Origin: Winogradskyella costae | Lineage (GTDB): Bacteria > Bacteroidota > Bacteroidia > Flavobacteriales > Flavobacteriaceae | NCBI RefSeq assembly: GCF_013403865.1 | Contig: NZ_JABFDK010000001.1 | Coordinates: forward strand, 1,116,001 to 1,180,000 | DNA: 64,000 nucleotides | Direction: 5' to 3' | Shown: positions 34,071-41,683 of the stretch, in pieces | How positions within the stretch are numbered: the first letter of the stretch is position 1 | Layout of the letters: each line of letters starts with the position of its first letter | Made by a program: the position numbers and the translations under genes | The notes under the pieces: generated by a model | Told to the model about the DNA's origin: nothing | What the model saw: only the letters and a program-made list of their open reading frames with translations | Databases searched by the model: none

Positions 34071-34505
34071 ATGAATAACAAATTTTTACGAAGTGTTGTT
34101 GCCGGAATAGTAGCAACAATAGCAATGAGCGCTATGATGATGATAGCAGCACAACTAGGAATGCCTAAAATGGAACCTCCAAAAATGTTAGCGACAACAA
34201 TGGGCGCTTCGGTCGCCATCGGTTGGATTATGCATTTTATGATTGGAATTATTTTTGCCTTAATATATAGTTTTATTATCAAAGACTGGCTAACGAAAAT
34301 CACTTCAAGTTTAGGAAAAGGGGTTGTATTTGGAATAATTGCCTTTGTCATGGCTCAAATTAGTATGGGTCTAATGATGCAAATATTCCCTACAATGCCA
34401 ACTCCTTCTGGTAATATGATAGTGATCCTAATGGGAGGTTTAATAGGGCATATTCTTTTCGGAATTGTAGTTGCTGCAATAGTGAATAAGAAAATTACGT
34501 CATAA
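34071..34505 (+). CDS. Four-helix membrane protein (possibly DUF6789)
   Basis: A 144-residue Met- and Gly-rich membrane protein with four helices (about residues 7-27, 45-68, 82-105 and 117-138). It lies 17 bp after the pyruvate-oxidase-like gene, so probably belongs to that operon. The alternation GWIMHFMIGIIFALIYSF and GLIGHILFGIVVAAIV recalls DUF6789 proteins, but I am not sure. A conserved His in helices 2 and 4 (MHF, GHI) could bind a cofactor (speculative). Confidence 0.75.
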   Translation: MNNKFLRSVVAGIVATIAMSAMMMIAAQLGMPKMEPPKMLATTMGASVAIGWIMHFMIGIIFALIYSFIIKDWLTKITSSLGKGVVFGIIAFVMAQISMGLMMQIFPTMPTPSGNMIVILMGGLIGHILFGIVVAAIVNKKITS

Positions 34506-35216
34506 TCATACATAGATGACAGATTGGTGTTTACAAATCCAAAGTAAAAATAATTTGAGGCTTTAATAAATAGGGTAGAATCGGTTCCCACACTTAATTT
34601 TCTCTACCCTAATTTTATAATCCCTTCACCTTTATTTAAGGACTAGTTTGTACTTTTTTATCATAGCCATTTTGCAGAAAACACCTATCATATTGTTACA
34701 AAAGTCGTGAAGGCATTGTATCCAGAACTGAAATCACCAGATAGCATCAGCGCACTTGAGCATTAGAATGGTAGTTGATTGATTTGCGTTTAGTCAATTA
34801 GGAAGAAGTGGTGACACAGCAAGCTCTTTTGATGAGTTTATAGCAACGATGTGCAGTAAAGAAAAGTTAGAAAAGCATCGCGATGAATTAGCTCATAACA
34901 GTGCTAAAAATGTTGATTTTCTTTATTTACTTTTTATTGAATGGAAAGGTGCTTATCCAAAAAAATGATTACAAATATTGCAGATAAAGTAGTTCTGCAG
35001 TTTGAAAAGGATAAGGAAATTAGGTTTGAATCATTCAATATCACTTTTACTAAAGTCATTGTACCCTATTTCTGTTTTACTTACTTATTAATTCTAGAAT
35101 TATACATCATATAACTGAGCAATTGTTATTTCTATTATTGATTAAGAATTAAGTAGTCGTAAATTTGTAAAAAGACCATACTTTTAAATATGGTCTAATT
35201 TATAAAACATCCAACT
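34506..35216 (+). pseudogene. 711-bp region with decayed coding remnants, parent unidentified
   Basis: Two pieces look like former protein-coding sequence. One runs in the plus frame to a TAG at 34764 and reads YHIVTKVVKALYPELKSPDS near its middle. The other is in a different frame from 34783 to a TGA at 34966 (61 codons without a start), containing FAFSQLGRSGDTASSFDEF and LEKHRDELAHNSAKNVDFLY. The frame change and stop between them fit a frameshifted, truncated gene. I do not recognise the parent family. The remaining sequence is AT-rich with no further gene. Confidence 0.5.
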
Positions 35217-35843
35217 ATGGGAGATAAATCAAAAGTAAAGGCAGAGGATAAATATTTAATGGAAGAATTAGATATTGATAAAGACTCCTTAAAACAATTA
35301 AAAAAGAAATTGGCGAAAGTTGCACCAAGGTCTGAAAGAGGAGTAGAAACATTATTTAGATTGTTATCTAAAAATCAGTATACTCTGAACACAATGATAG
35401 ATACAAAATCTAATATTTTAATATCCATAAACGCTTTAATTTTATCATTAATTCTAGGTACGGTAATGAGTCAATTAAGTACAGATCCTCATCTAATCTT
35501 TCCCGTAGTAATGATATTGTTCACGAATCTAGCTTCAATCGCATTTGCGATTTTTGCAACACGCCCAGAATTAGTGCATGGAAAAAGTGAGACGAAAAAC
35601 TTAATGTTTTACGGCAACTTTCATGATATGGAAGAAGATGAGTACGTAAATAACATTACCAATTTAATGAATGAAGGCGATGAGTTATATAAAACCATTG
35701 CAACAGACACTTACCATTTAGGGAAAACAATAGATCGTAAATTCAAATTACTTCGAAAGTCGTTTAATGTTTTTTTAATTGGTATTATTTTATCCGTAAT
35801 CGCATTTATAGGGTGTCATGTGTTTTTTGGAGGGATGATTTAA
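35217..35843 (+). CDS. Pycsar-type effector homologue (DUF5706-like transmembrane protein)
   Basis: A 208-residue protein whose core, SERGVETLFRLLSKNQYTLN, then MIDTKSNILISINALILSL, resembles the transmembrane effector domain paired with cyclic-nucleotide cyclases in Pycsar anti-phage systems. Hydrophobic helices lie near residues 67-88, 93-113 and 184-203. RPELVHGKSETKNLMFYGNF near residue 120 is also typical. Many flavobacterial relatives carry an N-terminal HD phosphohydrolase domain, which is absent here. No cyclase gene is present in this window, so either it acts alone or its partner is elsewhere. The family call is by memory of the motif. Confidence 0.7.
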   Translation: MGDKSKVKAEDKYLMEELDIDKDSLKQLKKKLAKVAPRSERGVETLFRLLSKNQYTLNTMIDTKSNILISINALILSLILGTVMSQLSTDPHLIFPVVMILFTNLASIAFAIFATRPELVHGKSETKNLMFYGNFHDMEEDEYVNNITNLMNEGDELYKTIATDTYHLGKTIDRKFKLLRKSFNVFLIGIILSVIAFIGCHVFFGGMI

Positions 35844-35885
35844 TTTTTAAGCAAAGCCTTTACGCTCTATAATCATTTATAATCC

Positions 35886-35916
35886 ATAAAAAAAGCCCTA
35901 CATCTCTGTAAGGCTT
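35886..35916 (-). terminator. Terminator after the tRNA gene
   Basis: On the minus strand the arms AAGCC...GGCTT with inner TTACA/TGTAG and a GAGA loop are followed by a T-run (35886-35894). It lies just downstream of the tRNA. Confidence 0.7.
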
Positions 35917-35927
35917 GGTTTTACTAG

Positions 35928-36001
35928 TGGTCCCACTTGGGCTCGAACCAAGGACCACCTGATTATGAGTCAGGTGCTCTAACCAACTGAGCTATGGGAC
36001 C
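35928..36001 (-). tRNA. tRNA with CAU anticodon (likely tRNA-Ile2, or elongator tRNA-Met)
   Basis: A 74-nt cloverleaf on the minus strand. The acceptor stem is GGTCCCA/TGGGACC with discriminator A. The D arm is AGCTCAGTTGGTTAGAGC, and the anticodon arm is CCTGA-CTCATAA-TCAGG with anticodon CAT. The T arm contains GGTTCGAGCCC. No CCA is encoded. Both Met-elongator and Ile2 tRNAs carry CAT. The C4-G69 and C5-G68 pairs are those by which E. coli TilS selects Ile2, so I lean to Ile2. Confidence 0.9.
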
Positions 36002-36082
36002 AATTAACATTGCTGTTAATCTTTACTCTTATTTAAAAGAGTCTGCAATATTACTACATATTTTAAAACTGTCAAAGAATTT

Positions 36083-36487
36083 TTACTCCTTTATGTCTTG
36101 ACAAAGCTCAATTAAAACTCCATTAGTGGATTTTGGGTGTAAAAAAGCAATTAATTTATTATCGGCACCTTTTTTTGGTTGCTTATGAATCATGGTAAAA
36201 CCTTCTTTCGTTAAACGCTCTATTTCTTGCTCAATATCATCAACCGCAAAAGCAATATGATGCATGCCTTCTCCTTTTTTCTCAATGAATTTTGCAATCG
36301 GACTATCCTCATTAGTAGCCTGAAGCAATTCAATTTTATTAGGACCACATTTAAAAAATGAAGTTTTTACCCCTTCACTTTCAACATCTTCTATCTTATA
36401 ATGGTCTTCGCCAAATAAGGCTTTAAAAAGTGAATTTGATTTTTCTAAATCCTTTACTGCGATTCCGATATGTTCTATTTTTTTCAT
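36083..36487 (-). CDS. mce: Methylmalonyl-CoA epimerase
   Basis: I choose the ATG at 36487 (MKKIEHIGIAVKDLEKSNSL), giving 134 residues; the open frame extends upstream without family similarity. It is a vicinal-oxygen-chelate protein with paired beta-alpha-beta modules. Visible metal-site segments are EHIGIAVKD near the start, MHHIAFAVDDIEQEI near residue 82 and a C-terminal STNGVLIELCQ. It interconverts the R and S forms of methylmalonyl-CoA between the mutase and propionyl-CoA carboxylase. The mutase genes are not in the window. It is transcribed divergently from rbfA. Confidence 0.92.
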   Translation of the reverse strand: MKKIEHIGIAVKDLEKSNSLFKALFGEDHYKIEDVESEGVKTSFFKCGPNKIELLQATNEDSPIAKFIEKKGEGMHHIAFAVDDIEQEIERLTKEGFTMIHKQPKKGADNKLIAFLHPKSTNGVLIELCQDIKE

Positions 36488-36602
36488 GAATAATTTTTTT
36501 TTCGTTCCCTTAAAAAAAGGAAATATCCGTTTCAGTTTTCGCAAAAGCGAACATCTCATTAATTATTTACACTCAAAAATAAGATAATCCTTAAATAACC
36601 TC

Positions 36603-36610
36603 TACTTTTG
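36603..36610 (+). promoter_or_regulatory. Candidate -7 element (TACTTTTG) for rbfA
   Basis: TACTTTTG matches the TAnnTTTG consensus and lies 25 bp before the rbfA ATG. A -33 TTG is not evident at the right spacing. Confidence 0.4.
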
Positions 36611-36635
36611 CAGATGATTAGTTATAATAATCATC

Positions 36636-37034
36636 ATGGAAGAATTTACACAAAGACAGAAAAAAATAGGAGGCATCCTCCAACAAGATTTAGCAGAAGT
36701 ATTACAAAAAGCGGCTACTGATGGTGGTTTGCGAGGTGTTATTATCTCAGTAAGTAAAGTAAATGTCACTACAGATCTCTCTGTAGCAAAGGTTTATCTT
36801 AGTATTTTTCCTAATAAAGAAGCAAAGCCTTTACTCGAAGGTATTACATCTAATAAGCCTCTTATTAGGCACGAGTTGGCGCAACGTACACGTCACCAAC
36901 TAAGGCGTATGCCTCAATTAGAATTTTTTATTGATGACTCTTTAGAATATATTGATGGTATTGAGCGTTCCTTAAAAGGAGAAGATAATCCTTTAGAAAA
37001 TCCTGATTTACTAGGTAAGCGTAAAAAATCTTAA
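36636..37034 (+). CDS. rbfA: 30S ribosome-binding factor A
   Basis: A 132-residue KH-fold protein that binds immature 30S subunits and helps 16S rRNA 5' end maturation, notably in the cold. The N-terminal QRQKKIGGILQQDLAEVLQKA and the middle VTTDLSVAKVYLSIFP (about residues 45-60) are typical. So is the later RHELAQRTRHQLRRMPQLEFFIDDSLEY. Its TAA is directly followed by the GTG of the next gene with no spacer, an arrangement common in this phylum, so the two are cotranscribed. Confidence 0.95.
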   Translation: MEEFTQRQKKIGGILQQDLAEVLQKAATDGGLRGVIISVSKVNVTTDLSVAKVYLSIFPNKEAKPLLEGITSNKPLIRHELAQRTRHQLRRMPQLEFFIDDSLEYIDGIERSLKGEDNPLENPDLLGKRKKS

Positions 37035-38237
37035 GTGAATTTTCCTTTATATATAGCAAAACGTTATCTGTTTTCTAAAAGCAGTAATAATGCTATTAAT
37101 ATAATGACTTTAATTGCTTCTGGTGGAGTTATTATTGCTTCAGCGGCGCTTTTTATTGTCTTATCTGTATTTGCCGGATTAAAAGATTATAGTCTTAATT
37201 TTTCTACTTTTATAGATCCAGATTTGAAATTGATACCTTCGGAAGGTAAATCGTTTCAATGGTCTGAAAATGATTATACTTCCCTTTTAAAAATTGAAGG
37301 TATTGTAGCATCTTCCGAAATTATTGAAGAACGTATTTTTATTAAATCTGAAAATAAAAATCTTATCGCCACCCTAAAAGGTGTAGATAAAAACTACCAA
37401 AATGTTACGAGTATTGACTCAATGGTAACTAAAGGAAATTGGATTACTCCTAATACTAATGAAGTTGTTTCTGGTTGGGGAATATCTAATAATCTGTCTT
37501 TTGGTGTTCTAAATTATTTAAAGCCACTGTCCTTTTATGTTCCCAAGGTTGGAAAAGGCCAAGCCACCTCTATTCAAGGGTATTATAATTCAGTCTATGT
37601 AAATAACGTTGGTCTATTTGATATCAACGAGCAATACAATAATAATTATGTTTTTTCAGATATTGAACTGGCAAAACAATTACTTAGTTATAAAGAGAAC
37701 CAACGAAGTTCTATTGAGATTAAATTGAATCCTGAGGCTAATGAAGATTTTATTAGGTCTCAAATTAAAACTGTCTTCGGAGATAAATTCAATATAAAAA
37801 ATAGAGCAGAATTAAATGATGCGTTATTCAAAATGCTGAATACCGAAAACCTTGCCATTTACCTCATCTTTACCTTAGTCATTATCATTGCATTATTCAA
37901 TGTTATTGGTGCAATTATAATGATGATTCTAGACAAGAAGAAATCACTCAATACCTTATATTATTTAGGAACGGAAACCAAAACTATTAAATCTATTTTC
38001 TTTTTACAAGGTAGTTTAATGACGATAGTCAGTGGACTTATTGGAGTGACTCTTGGATTACTTATTGTATTTACACAACAGTCTTTTGAGTTTGTAATGC
38101 TAACTCCAGATTTAGCGTATCCTGTTCGTATTAACTTTTTTAATGTCCTAATTGTATTAGTCACCATTTTTGGATTAGGAATTGTGGCTTCTAAAATTGC
38201 CTCTCAGCGAATTACTCCTAGCCTGATAAATAGCTAA
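37035..38237 (+). CDS. LolC/LolE-type ABC transporter permease
   Basis: A 400-residue permease with a GTG start placed right against the rbfA stop (TAAGTG). One helix lies near residues 22-45, followed by a large periplasmic domain of about 230 residues. Three C-terminal helices sit near 270-295, 320-345 and 360-385 in an FtsX-like fold. The start, NFPLYIAKRYLFSKSSNNAIN, is characteristic of LolC/E proteins, which extract lipoproteins from the inner membrane. The ATPase (LolD) is not adjacent. The specific substrate is inferred from the family. Confidence 0.88.
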   Translation: MNFPLYIAKRYLFSKSSNNAINIMTLIASGGVIIASAALFIVLSVFAGLKDYSLNFSTFIDPDLKLIPSEGKSFQWSENDYTSLLKIEGIVASSEIIEERIFIKSENKNLIATLKGVDKNYQNVTSIDSMVTKGNWITPNTNEVVSGWGISNNLSFGVLNYLKPLSFYVPKVGKGQATSIQGYYNSVYVNNVGLFDINEQYNNNYVFSDIELAKQLLSYKENQRSSIEIKLNPEANEDFIRSQIKTVFGDKFNIKNRAELNDALFKMLNTENLAIYLIFTLVIIIALFNVIGAIIMMILDKKKSLNTLYYLGTETKTIKSIFFLQGSLMTIVSGLIGVTLGLLIVFTQQSFEFVMLTPDLAYPVRINFFNVLIVLVTIFGLGIVASKIASQRITPSLINS

Positions 38238-38276
38238 ATTAGTTTAGGATTTATACTTACCTATTCACCTAATTTG

Positions 38277-38460
38277 TGTCTTTGCGACTTAACAATTATC
38301 ACGCAGAGTTACACGGAGATTGCACAGAGAAAAATAAGTATACCACTTTCAATAATGAACACTAATAGATTCATCGTGATTTACGTCTTTGCGACGGCGC
38401 GAGAATTATGACTACACTGAGCATCGCAGAGTTGACACAGAGATCCGCAAAGAAAAAAAA
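38277..38460. repeat. Two degraded copies of a dispersed CGCAGAG-type repeat
   Basis: Copy 1 (38277-38335) reads GTCTTTGCGAC, then CACGCAGAGTTACACGGAGA and GCACAGAGAAAAA. Copy 2 (38383-38460) reads GTCTTTGCGAC, then CATCGCAGAGTTGACACAGAGA and CCGCAAAGAAAA. Each contains the same inverted theme (TTTGCG against CGCAGAG/CGCAAAG), so it can form a long imperfect hairpin. The base composition is richer in GC than its surroundings. Similar sequences are scattered in many bacterial genomes; their function is unknown. Confidence 0.6.
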
Positions 38461-38528
38461 GATAGTAGATAATAACTAGAGTTCCCTTTTTTGGAATTTA
38501 GTTTTTGTGGCTTGGTGCTTAAGCTTTG

Positions 38529-39521
38529 TTAAACAAACTGATAATCAGAAAACACATCCAATACCTCATCAAAAGCTGCAAATACGTCTTTAGAATCATC
38601 GCTAGTCACCATTTTCATTCGGTATTCTTTAAAATGTGGAATGCCTCTAAAGTAGTTAGTGTAATGTCTTCTAGTTTCAAAAACACCTAAGGTTTCTCCT
38701 TTCCAATCTATGGCCATTTGAAGATGACGTCTGGCAGCATCCACACGTTCAGCCAATGAGATTGGTCCTAAATGTTCACCAGTTTCAAAAAAGTGCTTGA
38801 CTTGTTTAAAAAACCATGGATTACCTATAGATGCGCGTCCAATCATAGCACCATCTAATCCATAAGAATCGCGCATTAACATCGCTTTTTCAGGTGTATC
38901 GATGTCTCCATTTCCAAATACAGGAATATGCATACGTGGATTATTCTTCACCGCAGCAATAGGTTTCCAATCGGCATCACCTTTATACATTTGTGCCCTT
39001 GTTCTACCATGAATAGATATAGCCTTACAGCCTACATCTTGTAAACGTTCTGCAACCTCTACAATTTTAATAGAATCGTGGTCCCAACCTAGTCTAGTTT
39101 TCACAGTGACTGGCAAATTAGTACGCTTTACCATTTCGGCAGTCAATTGCTCCATTAAACAGATATCTTTTAAGATACCTGCTCCTGCGCCTTTTGATAC
39201 GACTTTTTTAACCGGACAACCAAAATTGATATCAATAATATCTGGATTCGATTTTTCAACGATATCAATAGTTTGCAACATACTTTCCATATTGGCACCA
39301 AAAATTTGGATACCAACAGGCCGTTCTTTTTCGTAAATATCTAATTTCATAACGCTTTTTGCTGCATTACGAATTAAACCTTCACTAGAAACAAACTCTG
39401 TATACACCACATCTGCTCCCTGCTCCTTGCAAAGTGCTCTAAATGGAGGATCGCTGACGTCTTCCATAGGTGCTAAAAGCAATGGAAAGTCTGGTAATTC
39501 TATGTCGCCTATTTTAACCAA
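38529..39521 (-). CDS. dusB: tRNA-dihydrouridine synthase B
   Basis: A 330-residue FMN enzyme that reduces uridine to dihydrouridine in the D loop of tRNAs. The TIM barrel begins FPLLLAPMEDVSDPPFRALC. The catalytic Cys is in NFGCPVKKVVSKGAGAGIL near residue 105. FMN-binding segments VTVKTRLGWD, SIHGRTRAQMYKG and VFGNGDI follow. Length and motifs fit DusB of Bacteroidota. It lies after the dispersed repeat and stands alone on this strand. Confidence 0.95.
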   Translation of the reverse strand: MVKIGDIELPDFPLLLAPMEDVSDPPFRALCKEQGADVVYTEFVSSEGLIRNAAKSVMKLDIYEKERPVGIQIFGANMESMLQTIDIVEKSNPDIIDINFGCPVKKVVSKGAGAGILKDICLMEQLTAEMVKRTNLPVTVKTRLGWDHDSIKIVEVAERLQDVGCKAISIHGRTRAQMYKGDADWKPIAAVKNNPRMHIPVFGNGDIDTPEKAMLMRDSYGLDGAMIGRASIGNPWFFKQVKHFFETGEHLGPISLAERVDAARRHLQMAIDWKGETLGVFETRRHYTNYFRGIPHFKEYRMKMVTSDDSKDVFAAFDEVLDVFSDYQFV

Positions 39522-39636
39522 GAGTTATGATTTTAGTGCAAAATTAAGGATTTTATTAGTCATTATTTATTGTTTCCTAAAATATACCTTAAACGCTTTA
39601 AATCTTAATGCTGTATCTTTAAATCAAAATTTTAAC

Positions 39637-40170
39637 ATGAAAAAGAACCTATGTATAGCTTTTGTAATGCTCATTGCACTTTCAAGTTGTGATGCAATTG
39701 ATGAGTTAACCAAATTTGATTTAGATTATGAAATTAATTTTTCTATCCCACCAACAACAATTATTAACATTCCATTTGATCTTATTACACCAGATATTAC
39801 AACAAATTCTGACGCTTCATTTGAAAGTAATAACACACGAGAAAATTTAATAGAGAGTATAAAACTGAAACAACTAAGACTTACACTCAATGCTCCTGAT
39901 GATGGTAATTTTAATTTTTTAAAGGAAGTCCATGTTTATATTGAAGCAGAAGGCATTGATGAAGTTGAAATTGCAAATGTTTATGATTTGGAAAACAATG
40001 ATTTAAGCACTTTAGAATTAGATGTTTTGGATGAAGAATTGAAGGAGTTTATTAAAAAAGATAATTATAACCTACGTGTTACTACCATCACCGACGAGAC
40101 CATTAACGAAACTCACGATATTACAGTAAGCACAATATTTAGAGTAGATGCCGAAATATTTGGTATTTAA
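39637..40170 (+). CDS. Lipoprotein of unknown function
   Basis: I start at the ATG at 39637 (MKKNLCIAFVMLIALSSCDAIDEL), giving 177 residues with a lipobox ending in Cys18; the frame extends upstream into the dusB gene on the other strand. The mature protein is acidic and beta-rich (DLDYEINFSIPPTTI near residue 30, IKLKQLRLTLNAPDDGNFNFLKEVHVYIEA near 78). Its end has DITVSTIFRVDAEIFG. It resembles small DUF-type Bacteroidota surface lipoproteins, but I cannot name the family. It is monocistronic with a terminator downstream. Confidence 0.8.
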   Translation: MKKNLCIAFVMLIALSSCDAIDELTKFDLDYEINFSIPPTTIINIPFDLITPDITTNSDASFESNNTRENLIESIKLKQLRLTLNAPDDGNFNFLKEVHVYIEAEGIDEVEIANVYDLENNDLSTLELDVLDEELKEFIKKDNYNLRVTTITDETINETHDITVSTIFRVDAEIFGI

Positions 40171-40206
40171 TTTCTGTTTATATTAATGTCATATTGTACT
40201 TTACAG

Positions 40207-40245
40207 TATAGAAAAGCCTCTACATAATGTAAAGGCTTTTCTATA
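40207..40245. terminator. Bidirectional terminator
   Basis: A 12-bp perfect stem (40208-40219 with 40233-40244), with an inner TACA/TGTA, is flanked by A and T runs. It separates the plus-strand lipoprotein gene from the minus-strand peptidase gene and probably ends both transcripts. Confidence 0.85.
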
Positions 40246-40286
40246 TTTAATAACGAACTACTGGTCTTTAATTAAATAGCGTGCCG

Positions 40287-41531
40287 CTAAAACTGCACCT
40301 TAGTGTCAATGGTTTCTTCTCCACGTTTTACGGTAATATCAGCTTTATCACCATTATCAAAAACAGATAAGGCGCGCATATAACTCATCATATCTGTAAT
40401 AGTGCTATCTCCTAATTTAAGAACGACATCACCTTTTTGTAAACCAGCAGCGTATGCAGGGGTATCTTCTCGCGTACCATCGATTCGCATGCCTTTTCCA
40501 TCGTATAAATAATCTGGTACAACTCCCAGTCCGACTTTAAAACGTGGTGTTTCTTCACTTTCATTCTTTGTCTTACGAAACGCTAATTCTCCATTATCAT
40601 CCAAATCGTTAATAATATCGTAGATGTAATCTGAAATTAAATTCATGCCGTCATAATTCAATTTATCCGAATCATCACCTGGTTTGTGGTAATCTTCATG
40701 CTGACCCGTAAAGAAATGTAATACAGGAATGTCTATTAAGTAAAAAGATGTGTGATCGCTAGGCCCTACTCCACTTTCGTTTTCTACAATTTTGAATTTA
40801 TCATTATTAGACTTCAAAGTTTGCTTAAACATCGGAGACGTTCCTGTGCCATAAACAGCCAAAGTGCTATCCGCTTTCATTCTACCAACCATATCCATAT
40901 TAATCATATAGTTAATAGATGCAGCATCAATAGTTGGGTTTTTAGAAAAGTAATTAGAGCCTAATAAGCCCATTTCTTCCCCTGAAAATGCCATGAATAA
41001 ATAATTGTTTGTGTCTTTAATTTCAGCCTGGTCATTTTTTACTTTTAATCGACTAGCCAAATTCAACATTACCGCAACTCCACTTGCATTATCATCTGCT
41101 CCATTATGTATTGCTTTTTCTTCACCGCGAAATAAAGATCCTTCTCCACCATAACCTAAATGATCGTAATGTGCACCAATAACAATTGTAGTTTTAGCAT
41201 TATTGTCTATAAAGCCAATAACATTATGTCCTGTAATTGTACTATCTGCATTCGTTGTAAATTCTACTTCACTATGCGGATCTGTTTTAGGCTTAAAAGA
41301 AAAGGATTGCAAATACCCCTCCGTTCCTTTTGGTTGTACTCCAATAGCTTTAAAACGCTCTATAAGATATTCTGAAGCTAAGACTTCTCCTTGTGTTCCG
41401 GTTTGGCGACCTTCTAGTTTATCATCAGCTAAATATGCAACATCGTCTTTAATATTATTTTCAGCAACTTTAGGTTCGTTTTTACAAGATATAAATCCCG
41501 CTATTGCTAATAAAATTAGTGCTTTTTTCAT
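40287..41531 (-). CDS. M28-family zinc peptidase lipoprotein with C-terminal PDZ domain
   Basis: I choose the ATG at 41531 (MKKALILLAIAGFISC), giving 414 residues with lipid-bearing C16; the frame extends 15 codons further. The M28 aminopeptidase core shows metal ligands in VIGAHYDHLGYGG (His), NGADDNASGVAVMLNLA (Asp), AFSGEEMGLLGSNYF (Glu-Glu), NMDMVGRM (Asp) and GQHEDYHKPGDDSD (His). A PDZ-like domain occupies the last ~90 residues (GMRIDGTREDTPAYAAGLQKGDVV). It would trim peptides at the cell envelope. It is monocistronic and divergent from the TolB-like gene. Confidence 0.92.
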   Translation of the reverse strand: MKKALILLAIAGFISCKNEPKVAENNIKDDVAYLADDKLEGRQTGTQGEVLASEYLIERFKAIGVQPKGTEGYLQSFSFKPKTDPHSEVEFTTNADSTITGHNVIGFIDNNAKTTIVIGAHYDHLGYGGEGSLFRGEEKAIHNGADDNASGVAVMLNLASRLKVKNDQAEIKDTNNYLFMAFSGEEMGLLGSNYFSKNPTIDAASINYMINMDMVGRMKADSTLAVYGTGTSPMFKQTLKSNNDKFKIVENESGVGPSDHTSFYLIDIPVLHFFTGQHEDYHKPGDDSDKLNYDGMNLISDYIYDIINDLDDNGELAFRKTKNESEETPRFKVGLGVVPDYLYDGKGMRIDGTREDTPAYAAGLQKGDVVLKLGDSTITDMMSYMRALSVFDNGDKADITVKRGEETIDTKVQF

Positions 41532-41631
41532 TTCGAATTCTATTTTTTGATTTATTCGAGAAGCTTGTTTTGCCAACTACCACTGAATCACATATCAGCG
41601 ATATTTCGTGGCTTATTTCATCTATAAATCT

Positions 41632-41639
41632 TACTTTTG
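41632..41639 (+). promoter_or_regulatory. Candidate -7 element (TACTTTTG) for the TolB-like gene
   Basis: TACTTTTG matches TAnnTTTG and ends 44 bp before the ATG at 41684. No -33 TTG is obvious. Confidence 0.35.
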
Positions 41640-41683
41640 CACAAAATTAGGTAATAAAAGCCACTTATTATAATTCTTTAATT

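Noticed and set aside
35217..35843. Complete Pycsar defence operon
   Set aside because: No nucleotide cyclase is present upstream or downstream within the window.
39427..39636. N-terminal extension of the lipoprotein at 39637
   Set aside because: The extension overlaps dusB on the other strand and lacks any signal; a good lipoprotein signal begins at 39637.
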